NCBI GenBank assembly: GCA_026388495.1
Contig: JAPLJQ010000432.1
Coordinates: 1 to 5,283, forward strand
Source: Deltaproteobacteria bacterium
GTDB lineage: Bacteria; Desulfobacterota; Syntrophia; Syntrophales; UBA2185
Length of the DNA stretch: 5,283 nt
Direction of reading: 5' to 3'
Shown here piece by piece: positions 1-5,204 of this stretch. Within the stretch, counting starts at the first letter, position 1. Every line of letters begins with the position of its first letter. Both the position numbers and the translations under genes were made by a program. The notes under the pieces were generated by a model. It was not told where the DNA came from. It ran no database searches and saw only the letters and a program-made list of their open reading frames with translations.

Positions 1-1
1 A

Positions 2-1291
2 TGGGTGGCAATTCGCCACCGCCTCAACCCGGATCGCATCCATCTGGTCAATTCTTCCATTTTTTCTCATCTGTCCAGTGCCTACGACGGAGATCCGCTC
101 CAAAATGCCGCTGAATTTCAGCGCCAGATCGTCAATTCGGTCATTGACAACATGATAGCTAAATATGGAGGCAGACTCATTATTCACAGCCACGACTGGA
201 TGGCGGGAGGCGCCATCACGGCCTACGCGAAATCGAGAGGGTGCCCGATCCTGCATACGATTCACAATGTTCACACCGGACATATTCCCTTGGAGATGCT
301 CTTTGGAATTGACCTTGACAGTATGGCCTGGAATATCTTTTTTTCGGAAGATAACGGAAAACCATGCCTCGACTCCCAGGCCACAGCCATCAAGAGCGCC
401 ACGATGGTCAATTTCGTCGGGGACAAATTTCTTAGGGAAATCATAGCAGATCATTTTCTGGATAGACCGATTATTACATCCAGTATCAGACAGGAAGTGA
501 AGGCGAAGTATTACCATGGTGCGGCTCTGTCGATCACGAACGCACCGTCTCTGAGGATGTACCCCGAACGATGCGAATTTTCAGTAAAGAAATACGGTCC
601 CGAAGACGACGTGATTGCCGTAAAGAGAGAAAACCTCGTGGAATTCCAGAAGAGAACGGGGCTTATTGTCAACCCGGAGGCGATTCTTCTCTACTGGCCG
701 TCCCGGTTGGACCCGGCACAAAAAGGAGTCGAGTTGATAGAGGATATCGGCCATCAATTTGTCATCGAACACGGAGACGTTCAGATTGCCGTCGTCGGGA
801 ACGGGGTCGGTCACGATCAGATACACGAGGAAATCCTGGGACGTATTGCCTGCGCATCCGGTGGAAAGATCGCGTACCAGAATTTCTCCGAGGCGCTTTC
901 CATGCTCGGATACGCCGCTGCAAACGTCATCTTTGGCGCCTCCCTGTATGAGCCGTGCGGCCAGATTGATCAAATCGGGAATCTTTTCGGCGCAATCGCG
1001 GTAAACCGTGACACCGGCGGCTATCATGACAAGGTTAAAGACTTACAACTGATGATTGACGGCGCCCCCCGAGACGAGGGCAACGGATTTCTCTTCCGGG
1101 ATTACGATACCGGCGGATTATGGTACGGACTATCCAAAAGTGTGCAGTTTTGCCGAATGCCGTTGAATATTCAGGAAAAACAAATCAAGAGGATCATGAG
1201 AGAAACCCGGCAGAAATATGATTTGAACACCATGGTGGATGAATATGTAAAAGTCTACGAAAGGCTCAACGGGGGGCGTTCTCTGGTTTAG
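2..1291 (+). CDS. glgA: Glycogen/starch synthase, GT5 family (5'-partial, cut by window edge)
   Basis: Glycogen synthase transfers glucose from an ADP- or UDP-sugar to the growing alpha-1,4-glucan in the cytoplasm. The frame is open to the left edge (codon TGG at 2-4 precedes a GTG at 5), so the true start lies upstream and the N-terminal sugar-nucleotide loop (KxGGL region) is missing. Counting from the GTG at 5, visible GT-B motifs are HSHDW at 61-65 (the HAHDW equivalent), YWPSRLDPAQKG at 230-241 with the Arg and Lys that contact donor phosphates, VVGNG at 263-267, and EPCG at 316-319 with the conserved catalytic-region Glu, followed by TGG at 337-339. About 430 residues remain of a family usually near 480-550, so roughly 100 residues are outside. 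The usual NGID motif is replaced by NAPSLRMYPE (179-188), marking a divergent clade. The C-terminus looks natural. A cfa remnant abuts the stop. Confidence 0.88.
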   Translation, partial: WVAIRHRLNPDRIHLVNSSIFSHLSSAYDGDPLQNAAEFQRQIVNSVIDNMIAKYGGRLIIHSHDWMAGGAITAYAKSRGCPILHTIHNVHTGHIPLEMLFGIDLDSMAWNIFFSEDNGKPCLDSQATAIKSATMVNFVGDKFLREIIADHFLDRPIITSSIRQEVKAKYYHGAALSITNAPSLRMYPERCEFSVKKYGPEDDVIAVKRENLVEFQKRTGLIVNPEAILLYWPSRLDPAQKGVELIEDIGHQFVIEHGDVQIAVVGNGVGHDQIHEEILGRIACASGGKIAYQNFSEALSMLGYAAANVIFGASLYEPCGQIDQIGNLFGAIAVNRDTGGYHDKVKDLQLMIDGAPRDEGNGFLFRDYDTGGLWYGLSKSVQFCRMPLNIQEKQIKRIMRETRQKYDLNTMVDEYVKVYERLNGGRSLV

Positions 1292-1292
1292 C

Positions 1293-1436
1293 GACATTGA
1301 TCCGCATTGCCTTATACGCGTGTTGCGGGAAAAGAATCTCGGCCTCGGTGAAGCTTACATGGACGGCTGGTGGCACTGCCCACGACTGGATGAATTTTTT
1401 GCCCTGGTACTCAAGTGCGGACTGGAGGAAAGGTAA
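1293..1436 (+). pseudogene. cfa: Remnant of cyclopropane-fatty-acyl-phospholipid synthase (N-terminal fragment)
   Basis: Read in the frame starting at 1293, this stretch gives DIDPHCLIRVLREKN, then LGLGEAYMDGWWHC, then PRLDEFFALVLKCGLEER and a TAA at 1434-1436. From memory of the family, this lines up with the E. coli Cfa segment carrying LGLGESYMDGWWECDRLDMFF, roughly residues 40-85 of a protein of about 380. Cfa methylates unsaturated acyl chains of membrane lipids with S-adenosylmethionine. Neither the N-terminus nor the SAM-binding and catalytic C-terminal domain is present; downstream bases show no continuation that I can see in any frame. No ribosome binding site precedes it, and the fragment begins within a few bases of the glgA stop. 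It is best read as debris of a deletion or rearrangement. Confidence 0.8.
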
Positions 1437-1452
1437 TCGGTAAAAAAACACC

Positions 1453-1484
1453 GTTGACAAATGACAGTGTCTTAGTTTTTTAAT
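1453..1484 (+). promoter_or_regulatory. Weak candidate sigma-70 promoter before the SHOCT gene
   Basis: A perfect TTGACA -35 hexamer occurs just before the SHOCT gene, but only T/A-rich poor -10 matches (such as TTTTAA) lie 17-18 bases downstream. A small GACA-G-TGTC inverted repeat sits in the spacer. The position, between the cfa remnant and the next gene, makes a promoter plausible; the poor -10 keeps confidence low. Confidence 0.3.
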
Positions 1485-1533
1485 GTACAAACGCCGAGCC
1501 ACTCTGCGCTGGCCAAAGGAAGGGGAACGAGAA

Positions 1534-1785
1534 ATGGGACCGGGAAATTTTTGGTGTGATGGCATGTCGGGATTTCCGATGATCACTTTTTTCATCATAC
1601 TAGCCGTCGTCTTCGTGATGGTTGGATGGTGGTATTTCGGCGGACCCTGGAGACGCTACCCCGGTTCATACGATCAAAAAGATAGAGAACCGGAAACGCC
1701 ATTGGAGATAGTAGAAAGACGCTACGCCAAAGGTGAAATTAGCAAACAGGAATTTGAGCAGATCAAAAAAGACCTTTCATTATGA
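1534..1785 (+). CDS. Small membrane protein with C-terminal SHOCT domain
   Basis: This 83-residue protein has a short N-terminus, one hydrophobic segment at about residues 14-32 (FPMITFFIILAVVFVMVGWW) and a charged linker. It ends in a SHOCT motif at about 56-82, with the typical pattern PLEIVERRYAKGEIS then EFEQIKKDL. SHOCT domains are short C-terminal modules thought to mediate oligomerisation; many bacterial examples are small single-pass membrane proteins of unknown function. I chose ATG 1534 because a purine-rich Shine-Dalgarno (AAAGGAAGGGG, about 1515-1525) lies 8 bases before it. The in-frame ATG at 1483 would add 17 basic residues ahead of the membrane segment and lacks such a site. 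The family assignment is strong; the biological role is unknown. Confidence 0.82.
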   Translation: MGPGNFWCDGMSGFPMITFFIILAVVFVMVGWWYFGGPWRRYPGSYDQKDREPETPLEIVERRYAKGEISKQEFEQIKKDLSL

Positions 1786-1993
1786 TCGTGATTCACTTCC
1801 TTAATATCGAGAGGTATGAAATAGTTTTGCTGGGAAAATTAAAAACAGAATAGCGATTCATCCCGACAGATGAATAAGAATCAGCTAATACAGAAATGTG
1901 AAAGAGAAACGAGGCGGTCTTAGCCTGAAGCATGACATACTGGAATAAGAAATATGAGGCTCTGCCAGGAATGGAGGAGAGGTTGATTTACCG
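1786..1993 (+). other. Intergenic gap with little recognisable content
   Basis: The 208 bases between the SHOCT gene and the thioredoxin-fold gene hold no convincing promoter, tRNA or terminator. Visible items are a 7-bp inverted repeat (ATTCATC at 1856-1862 and GATGAAT at 1869-1875, six-base loop, no T-run after it), a GGAGGAG motif at 1973-1979, and a 22-codon reading frame starting at ATG 1932. That frame runs over the start of the next gene and stops at 1998-2000. The downstream operon's promoter probably lies here but cannot be placed. Confidence 0.5.
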
Positions 1994-2611
1994 ATGTTAA
2001 TACTACAAAAACTGCCGTTGCCGGTTGTCGTGCTTCTGGGATGTCTGTGCATAACGGGCATATTTGCAGGATCGATCGCACCCGTGCACGGCGCTGAAAT
2101 AAATCTTGTTCCGTCCTATGGTTCCGGTTCATATCAGATGCTTATATTTTCTGACTATTTCTGCCAGCCCTGCCAGAATTTGGAAAAGGGGCTGGACAAA
2201 GAGGTCCACGAACTTTTAGCCAAAGGCGGTGTCAAAGTAAGCTTCGTGGATTTGCCCATCTATAAATTGACTCCTCTCTACGCCAGGTATTTCTTGTATG
2301 CGGTAAATGCTTCCAAATCATACAAGGACGTCCTCCTCGCGAGAAAAGTATTGTTTGATACGGCGTCGCGCATTGGCGCAATCACGGAGCAGCAATTGGA
2401 AAACGCATTAAAGTCCAGGAATATCCCCATAAAACCGTATGATGTAAAACCGACATTGACGCAATACAACGAAATCGTCAGAAAATACCAGGTACGGGCG
2501 ACGCCGACCATTGTCTTTGTCTATTCTTCGACGGATATCCGGAAATACTCGGAGAGAAAGGACATCCAGAAGGGGCTGACCGAGCTACGCAAGGCCCTGG
2601 GGCGCCCTTGA
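1994..2611 (+). CDS. Exported thioredoxin-fold (DsbA/DsbC-like) thiol-disulfide protein
   Basis: This 205-residue protein begins with Lys6 and a hydrophobic stretch (about 8-29), a signal peptide probably cleaved near VHG-AE (33-35). An LLGC at 14-17 resembles a lipobox but sits early in the hydrophobic core, so lipidation is uncertain. The mature part starts a thioredoxin-like strand (YQMLIFSDYF) followed by the redox motif C57-Q-P-C60. A mostly helical insert (about 85-160) follows, then the cis-proline loop at RATPTIVF (168-175, Pro171), which packs against the active site in this fold. This is the layout of DsbA/DsbG-type periplasmic oxidoreductases; whether it oxidises, reduces or isomerises cannot be told. 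A GGAGGAG at 1973-1979 is 14 bases from the ATG, longer than ideal, and no alternative in-frame start exists nearby. It probably forms an operon with the SAP and DUF169 genes. Confidence 0.8.
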   Translation: MLILQKLPLPVVVLLGCLCITGIFAGSIAPVHGAEINLVPSYGSGSYQMLIFSDYFCQPCQNLEKGLDKEVHELLAKGGVKVSFVDLPIYKLTPLYARYFLYAVNASKSYKDVLLARKVLFDTASRIGAITEQQLENALKSRNIPIKPYDVKPTLTQYNEIVRKYQVRATPTIVFVYSSTDIRKYSERKDIQKGLTELRKALGRP

Positions 2612-2628
2612 ATTAAGGAGGATTATCA

Positions 2629-2814
2629 ATGAAACTGCAAGAAATTCGGAAAATCGCCGAGGCATGGGGTGTTGACGCTCGAAAAGGTCGCATCAAACAG
2701 GACATTATCCGTGATATTCAGAAAGCTGAAGGATATTCGCCATGTTTTCGCACGAAAGACACATGTGATGAAAACGATTGCCTGTGGAAGAAGGAATGCA
2801 CAAGCAATAAATGA
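2629..2814 (+). CDS. Small SAP-like protein with four-cysteine C-terminal motif
   Basis: This 61-residue protein sits 17 bases after the preceding gene, with a near-perfect AAGGAGG eight bases before its ATG, so expression is likely strong and coupled to the operon. Residues 1-34 (MKLQEIRKIAEAWGV and on through KQDIIRDIQKAEG) have the helix-turn-helix spacing of a SAP-like domain, a fold known for nucleic-acid binding. The C-terminal part carries Cys39, Cys46, Cys51 and Cys57 in the pattern C-x6-C-x4-C-x5-C, with CLWKKEC at the end, suggesting a metal site or disulfides. Similar small proteins with a CLW..C ending are, from memory, recurrent in Desulfobacterota. No signal peptide is seen, so it is presumably cytoplasmic. 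Function is unknown; nucleic-acid binding is inference from the fold. Confidence 0.8.
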   Translation: MKLQEIRKIAEAWGVDARKGRIKQDIIRDIQKAEGYSPCFRTKDTCDENDCLWKKECTSNK

Positions 2815-2886
2815 ATTTGCCCGTAAGGTGGATAGATATGAGAAGACAAAATCAACCGTTATATTGGGTATTTTTGGAGGCTATGA

Positions 2887-3675
2887 ATGAATCGGCAATC
2901 AACAAATAAAAGATCATCCGATCACCGCAATCTGACCGTTGACGAGATGCGGAAGGCTGGCAAGAGGATCGTTTCGATCCTCGGACTCACAACATTTACC
3001 GTGGGCGTTCATTTTGTAGCAGATGCCTTTCTGCCCGCAGGTGCGCTACGTTTGGAAAGTCACCGGTATTGTCAGGCCCTTATGCTGGCCCGGCAAGGAC
3101 AAAACGTCGTTCTGGATGGAGAGGGGATATCCTGTCCGGCGGCTGCGTCAGCGTTCGGGTTTCGTCCCCTGCCGGAGGGACTGCGCTCGGGAAAGGGACT
3201 CGTCGGGTTCGGCATCGTTTCTGATTCGGCCGTGGGCCGGAGGATGTTTGAAGACATGCCTCGTTTCGAGACCGGGCAGATCCACCATCTCGAACTCTTT
3301 CCCCTGGAACAGGCCGACCGTATTCCCCAGGTGGTGGTTGTCGAGGGAGAGGTGGAGAAGCTCATGTGGCTGGTTCTGAGTTATCTGCACGCCATGGGCG
3401 GTCAGCGGGTGATGGCTTCTACCGCCGTTTTGCAGGCCACCTGCGTGGATGCGACGATCATCCCTTTTCTGGAGGAACGGCTGAATTTCGGATTCGGCTG
3501 TTATGGCTGCCGGGATGCATCCGATCTGGTTGAGGGGGAATCCATCGTCGGCTTTCCAGCATTCTTATTGACTCCCATCGTTGCGCATCTGGAATTTCTG
3601 GGCGCTGGCGCCATTCCCGTGTCGCGAAGGAAGAAGGCGTGGCAGGCCCTGAAAGGAAAGACGAAAAAGCTGTGA
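2887..3675 (+). CDS. DUF169 family protein
   Basis: This 262-residue protein matches the DUF169 (ArCR) family, common in anaerobic bacteria and archaea and of unknown biochemical function. Hallmarks are a conserved-type Cys in HRYCQAL (Cys62), the ISCPAAASAFGF motif (Cys83, 81-92), a TAVLQATCVD segment (Cys186), and the C-terminal signature FGFGCYGCRDASDL (Cys205, Cys208) followed by EGESIVGFP. Five cysteines spread over the protein suggest metal or redox chemistry, but that is inference. The start is set by a GGAGG six bases before ATG 2887. It follows the SAP gene by 72 bases. The length is typical for the family, and the basic tail (RRKKAWQALKGKTKKL) looks natural. A protease remnant begins directly after its stop, in the same frame. 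Confidence 0.85.
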   Translation: MNRQSTNKRSSDHRNLTVDEMRKAGKRIVSILGLTTFTVGVHFVADAFLPAGALRLESHRYCQALMLARQGQNVVLDGEGISCPAAASAFGFRPLPEGLRSGKGLVGFGIVSDSAVGRRMFEDMPRFETGQIHHLELFPLEQADRIPQVVVVEGEVEKLMWLVLSYLHAMGGQRVMASTAVLQATCVDATIIPFLEERLNFGFGCYGCRDASDLVEGESIVGFPAFLLTPIVAHLEFLGAGAIPVSRRKKAWQALKGKTKKL

Positions 3676-3951
3676 TCCTTCGGCACACCTGATCATGATC
3701 AGCGTGGCGGCGGCAGCGGCGGATCGCTTCTGGACTGGAGAGGTACGGTTATCGGGGTGAACGCCGCATACCTGGAAAAGTTTCAGGGCGGCAACTACGG
3801 CATCCCTGTGTATTTTGGCAAGCGTCTCCTCGGGGGGAGTGGTTTGGCTGTCAGTGAGGCAAACGTTGAATCCAAAGAACTTTTAGCATGCTATGAAAAC
3901 GACAAAGAAAAAAATATCACGTCATGCAATACAAGAAAGAAAGAGTCCTGA
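3676..3951 (+). pseudogene. C-terminal remnant of a trypsin/HtrA-like serine protease
   Basis: The frame continuing after the DUF169 stop reads DHDQRGGGSGGSLLDWRG, then TVIGVNAAYLEKFQGGNYGIPV and YFGKRLLG. This is the last part of a trypsin-like (S1C/HtrA-type) catalytic domain: GGGSGG holds the nucleophile Ser of the G-x-S-G-G motif (family form PGNSGGPL), followed by the VIGVN strand and the NYGIPV strand. The His and Asp of the catalytic triad and everything upstream are absent, because that space is occupied by the intact DUF169 gene. No PDZ domain follows. A GTG at 3757 could open a 64-codon frame, but it starts after the Ser and has no good ribosome binding site. After about 3840 the sequence becomes low-complexity and AT-rich (KNITSCNTRKKES) and looks non-homologous. 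I read it as a dead fragment. Confidence 0.72.
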
Positions 3952-3969
3952 ATCAAAGAGAAGAGTCCT
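3941..3969 (+). repeat. Two 9-bp direct repeats AAGAGTCCT, 20 bp apart
   Basis: AAGAGTCCT occurs at 3941-3949 and again at 3961-3969, a 20-base period (about two helical turns), immediately upstream of the triple inverted-repeat cluster. The second copy runs into the first TTGGATA arm. They may belong to the regulatory region of the Spy-like operon or be a small duplication. Confidence 0.55.
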
Positions 3970-4022
3970 ATTGGATACTTTTTATCCAACTGGATACGTC
4001 CAACTGGATACTATATATCCAA
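3966..4022 (+). promoter_or_regulatory. Cluster of three phased TGGATA/TATCCA inverted repeats (candidate activator sites)
   Basis: Three inverted repeats share the same arms. Site 1 is TTGGATA at 3971-3977 and TATCCAA at 3983-3989. Site 2 is TGGA at 3991-3994 and TCCA at 3999-4002. Site 3 is TGGATA at 4005-4010 and TATCCA at 4016-4021. Their centres (3980, 3996.5, 4013) are evenly spaced by 16.5 bases, so sites 1 and 3 lie 33 bases apart, close to three helical turns. Seen as direct repeats, TCC-N3-TGGATAC recurs at 3966, 3985 and 3999. The cluster lies 96-129 bases upstream of the -24 element of a sigma-54 promoter, where NtrC-type enhancer-binding proteins normally bind. Identification as an upstream activating sequence is inference; the repeats themselves are directly visible. 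Confidence 0.75.
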
Positions 4023-4059
4023 TCGGCAATACAGTTACATAATCATTACACAGCATAAT

Positions 4060-4090
4060 TAACTAATAGCGCAGTGATATAGATTAGTTA
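4060..4090 (+). promoter_or_regulatory. 8-bp inverted repeat between activator sites and promoter
   Basis: TAACTAAT at 4060-4067 and ATTAGTTA at 4083-4090 are perfect inverted copies around a 15-base spacer, centred at 4075, about 34 bases upstream of the -24 element. The sequence differs from the TGGATA sites, so a second regulator is possible; being AT-rich, it could also be a bendable stretch or chance. No clear IHF consensus was found here. Confidence 0.45.
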
Positions 4091-4106
4091 TATTCTGTTA
4101 TCTTCA

Positions 4107-4123
4107 TTGGCATGTCCCTTGCT
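4107..4123 (+). promoter_or_regulatory. Sigma-54 (RpoN) -24/-12 promoter
   Basis: The sequence TTGGCATGTCCCTTGCT matches the sigma-54 consensus YTGGCACGN4TTGCW at nearly all positions, the only core deviation being T for C at 4113. The invariant GG is at 4109-4110 and the GC at 4121-4122, with the required spacing. Transcription is predicted to begin near 4134, leaving a leader of about 30 bases before ATG 4164. Sigma-54 promoters require an ATP-hydrolysing activator bound upstream, which fits the repeat cluster at 3966-4022. Confidence 0.87.
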
Positions 4124-4163
4124 ATATAGTCGATAAACAATTTAATTGAAAGGAGACAAAACC

Positions 4164-4670
4164 ATGAAGAAACTAATGACAATGATTGCGGTGATCGCCG
4201 TCGCGGCGGTCTTGGCATCGTCCCCGGCGGAGGCACGCAGGGGATGGGGAGGCGGTTATCAAGGCGAGGGGTATTATGACCTTACCGCCGCACCCGGCTT
4301 GAATTTAACGGCAGAACAGGTAACGACACTGAACGCACTGCGTGACGCCCATCTGCGTGACGTCAAACCCCTCCAGGATCAGATGTACAGCAAGAGGGGC
4401 GAATTGAGGAACCTGTGGCTGGAGCGGACGCCGGATCAAAAGAAGATACTAGCGGTGCAGAAGGATCTGCAGACCCTACGGGACAAGCTGTATGAAAAGG
4501 GAACTCTCTATCGTCTCGATGCACAGAAGGTTCTGTCGCCGGAGCAGCAGGCGCAGGTTCAGACTTACGGAACAGGGCGGGGATACGGATACGGTTACGG
4601 CAAGGGGATGAGAGGTCATGGCGGCAAGGGGATGAGAGGTCATGGCGGCATGGGCATGAGGGGTTATTAA
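4164..4670 (+). CDS. Spy/CpxP/ZraP-family periplasmic protein with Gly-His-Met repeat tail
   Basis: This 168-residue protein has a signal peptide (MKKLMTMIAVIAVAAVLASS, cleavage likely after AEA at 22-24) and a helical core with two LTXXQ-type motifs, LTAEQ at 48-52 and LSPEQ at 124-128. This is the signature of the Spy/CpxP/ZraP group of periplasmic chaperones and stress sensors. The helices between them are rich in charged residues (about 50-120). The C-terminal tail is unusual: GYGYGYGKG, then two exact GKGMRGHG units and a degenerate third (GMGMRGY), offering His and Met as possible metal ligands. ATG 4164 is chosen because AAGGAG at 4150-4155 lies eight bases upstream; the in-frame TTG at 4146 overlaps that site. 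It is the first gene of a sigma-54 operon. E. coli zraP is likewise sigma-54 dependent, supporting a ZraP-like role, though a zinc function is unproven. Confidence 0.85.
   Translation: MKKLMTMIAVIAVAAVLASSPAEARRGWGGGYQGEGYYDLTAAPGLNLTAEQVTTLNALRDAHLRDVKPLQDQMYSKRGELRNLWLERTPDQKKILAVQKDLQTLRDKLYEKGTLYRLDAQKVLSPEQQAQVQTYGTGRGYGYGYGKGMRGHGGKGMRGHGGMGMRGY
4599..4666 (+). repeat. 24-bp tandem coding repeat (two exact copies plus degenerate third)
   Basis: Two identical 24-base units at 4599-4622 and 4623-4646 encode GKGMRGHG, followed by a diverged partial copy to 4666 (GMGMRGY). The unit is a whole number of codons, so copy-number change would lengthen or shorten the tail without frameshift. Exact identity between copies indicates recent duplication or ongoing slippage. 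Confidence 0.85.
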
Positions 4671-4726
4671 TCAACAATTAAGGACAACAAGATTTTCAAC
4701 AAAAGAGAGAGGAAAGGAAAAGAATT

Positions 4727-5191
4727 ATGAAAACAAAACGGATTGCTGGTTTGATAATTGTTACGGTGTTTCTTTTGACCGCTTCTTTGGCCTTTGCAGG
4801 CCCCGGGAAGTGGGGTGGCCGCGGGAGCGGCGGCTGGGGCATGGGTACCCCTTACCAGGGGATGTATAACCCTGCCAATCTCGAAACTTTTTCAGGTGAA
4901 GTGATCGGACTGGAACAGACCGTTCCCATGAAGCGGATGAACCAGGGGATTGCCCTTGTGGTCAAGACGGAGAAGGAAACGGTTACCGTCCATCTCGGGC
5001 CGAACTGGTACATGGAACGCCTCGATGCTAAAATTGCTAAGGGCGATCAGGTGGAAGTCAAAGGGGTTCGTACCACCTTGGCGGGTAAACCTGTCATTAT
5101 TGCTGCTGAGGTGAAAAAGGGCGAGAATGTTCTTGTCCTTAGAGATGCCTCCGGGGTGCCTGTGTGGTCCGGCTGGGGCTGGAAAAGATAA
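4727..5191 (+). CDS. Exported small beta-rich protein, possibly OB-fold
   Basis: This 154-residue protein has a clear signal peptide (KTKR, a hydrophobic core, cleavage after AFA at 22-24). A Gly/Trp-rich linker (GPGKWGGRGSGGWGMG, 25-40) resembles the glycine-rich region just after the signal of the preceding Spy-like protein. The domain from about 53 to 146 is a run of short beta strands: FSGEVIGLEQ, IALVVKTEKETVTVHLGP, GDQVEVKGVRT, KPVIIAAEVKKG, ENVLVLRDASGVPVWSGW. This order, with a GDxVEVKG turn, resembles OB-fold periplasmic proteins; conserved-looking HLGPNWYM and PVWSGW may be family signatures. I recognise it as a type seen in Desulfobacterota genomes without an established function. 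It starts 56 bases after the Spy-like gene with a purine-rich GAGAGGAAAGGA upstream and no terminator between, so both are probably cotranscribed. Confidence 0.78.
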   Translation: MKTKRIAGLIIVTVFLLTASLAFAGPGKWGGRGSGGWGMGTPYQGMYNPANLETFSGEVIGLEQTVPMKRMNQGIALVVKTEKETVTVHLGPNWYMERLDAKIAKGDQVEVKGVRTTLAGKPVIIAAEVKKGENVLVLRDASGVPVWSGWGWKR

Positions 5192-5204
5192 CAGAATTCC
5201 AAGG

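Noticed and set aside
581..1027. Long open frame on the minus strand inside glgA
   Set aside because: It lies wholly antisense to a strongly supported GT5 coding region and shows no family motifs or ribosome binding site.
1856..1875. Hairpin ATTCATC/GATGAAT as terminator of the SHOCT gene
   Set aside because: Weak stem and followed by AAGAATC, not a T-run.
3148..3390. Minus-strand open frames within DUF169
   Set aside because: They are antisense to a clear DUF169 gene with conserved motifs; low-complexity translations.
3757..3951. 64-codon GTG-start ORF as an intact gene
   Set aside because: It begins inside a protease domain after the catalytic Ser, has no good ribosome binding site, and its upstream frame is clearly homologous, so it is part of a remnant.
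3971..3989. TTGGATA/TATCCAA hairpin as a rho-independent terminator for the upstream gene
   Set aside because: The stem is AT-rich and the T-run is in the loop rather than after it; the same arms recur twice more.
3971..4022. CRISPR-like or tandem repeat array
   Set aside because: Units are too short, with 14-19 bp periods and no unique spacers; the palindromic arms and position before a sigma-54 promoter fit protein-binding sites better.
4119..4129. Sigma-70 -10 element TATATAG near the Spy-like gene
   Set aside because: No matching -35 at proper spacing, and it overlaps the much better sigma-54 -12 element.
4146..4163. TTG 4146 as start of the Spy-like gene
   Set aside because: It overlaps the Shine-Dalgarno used by ATG 4164, and the ATG gives a standard signal peptide.
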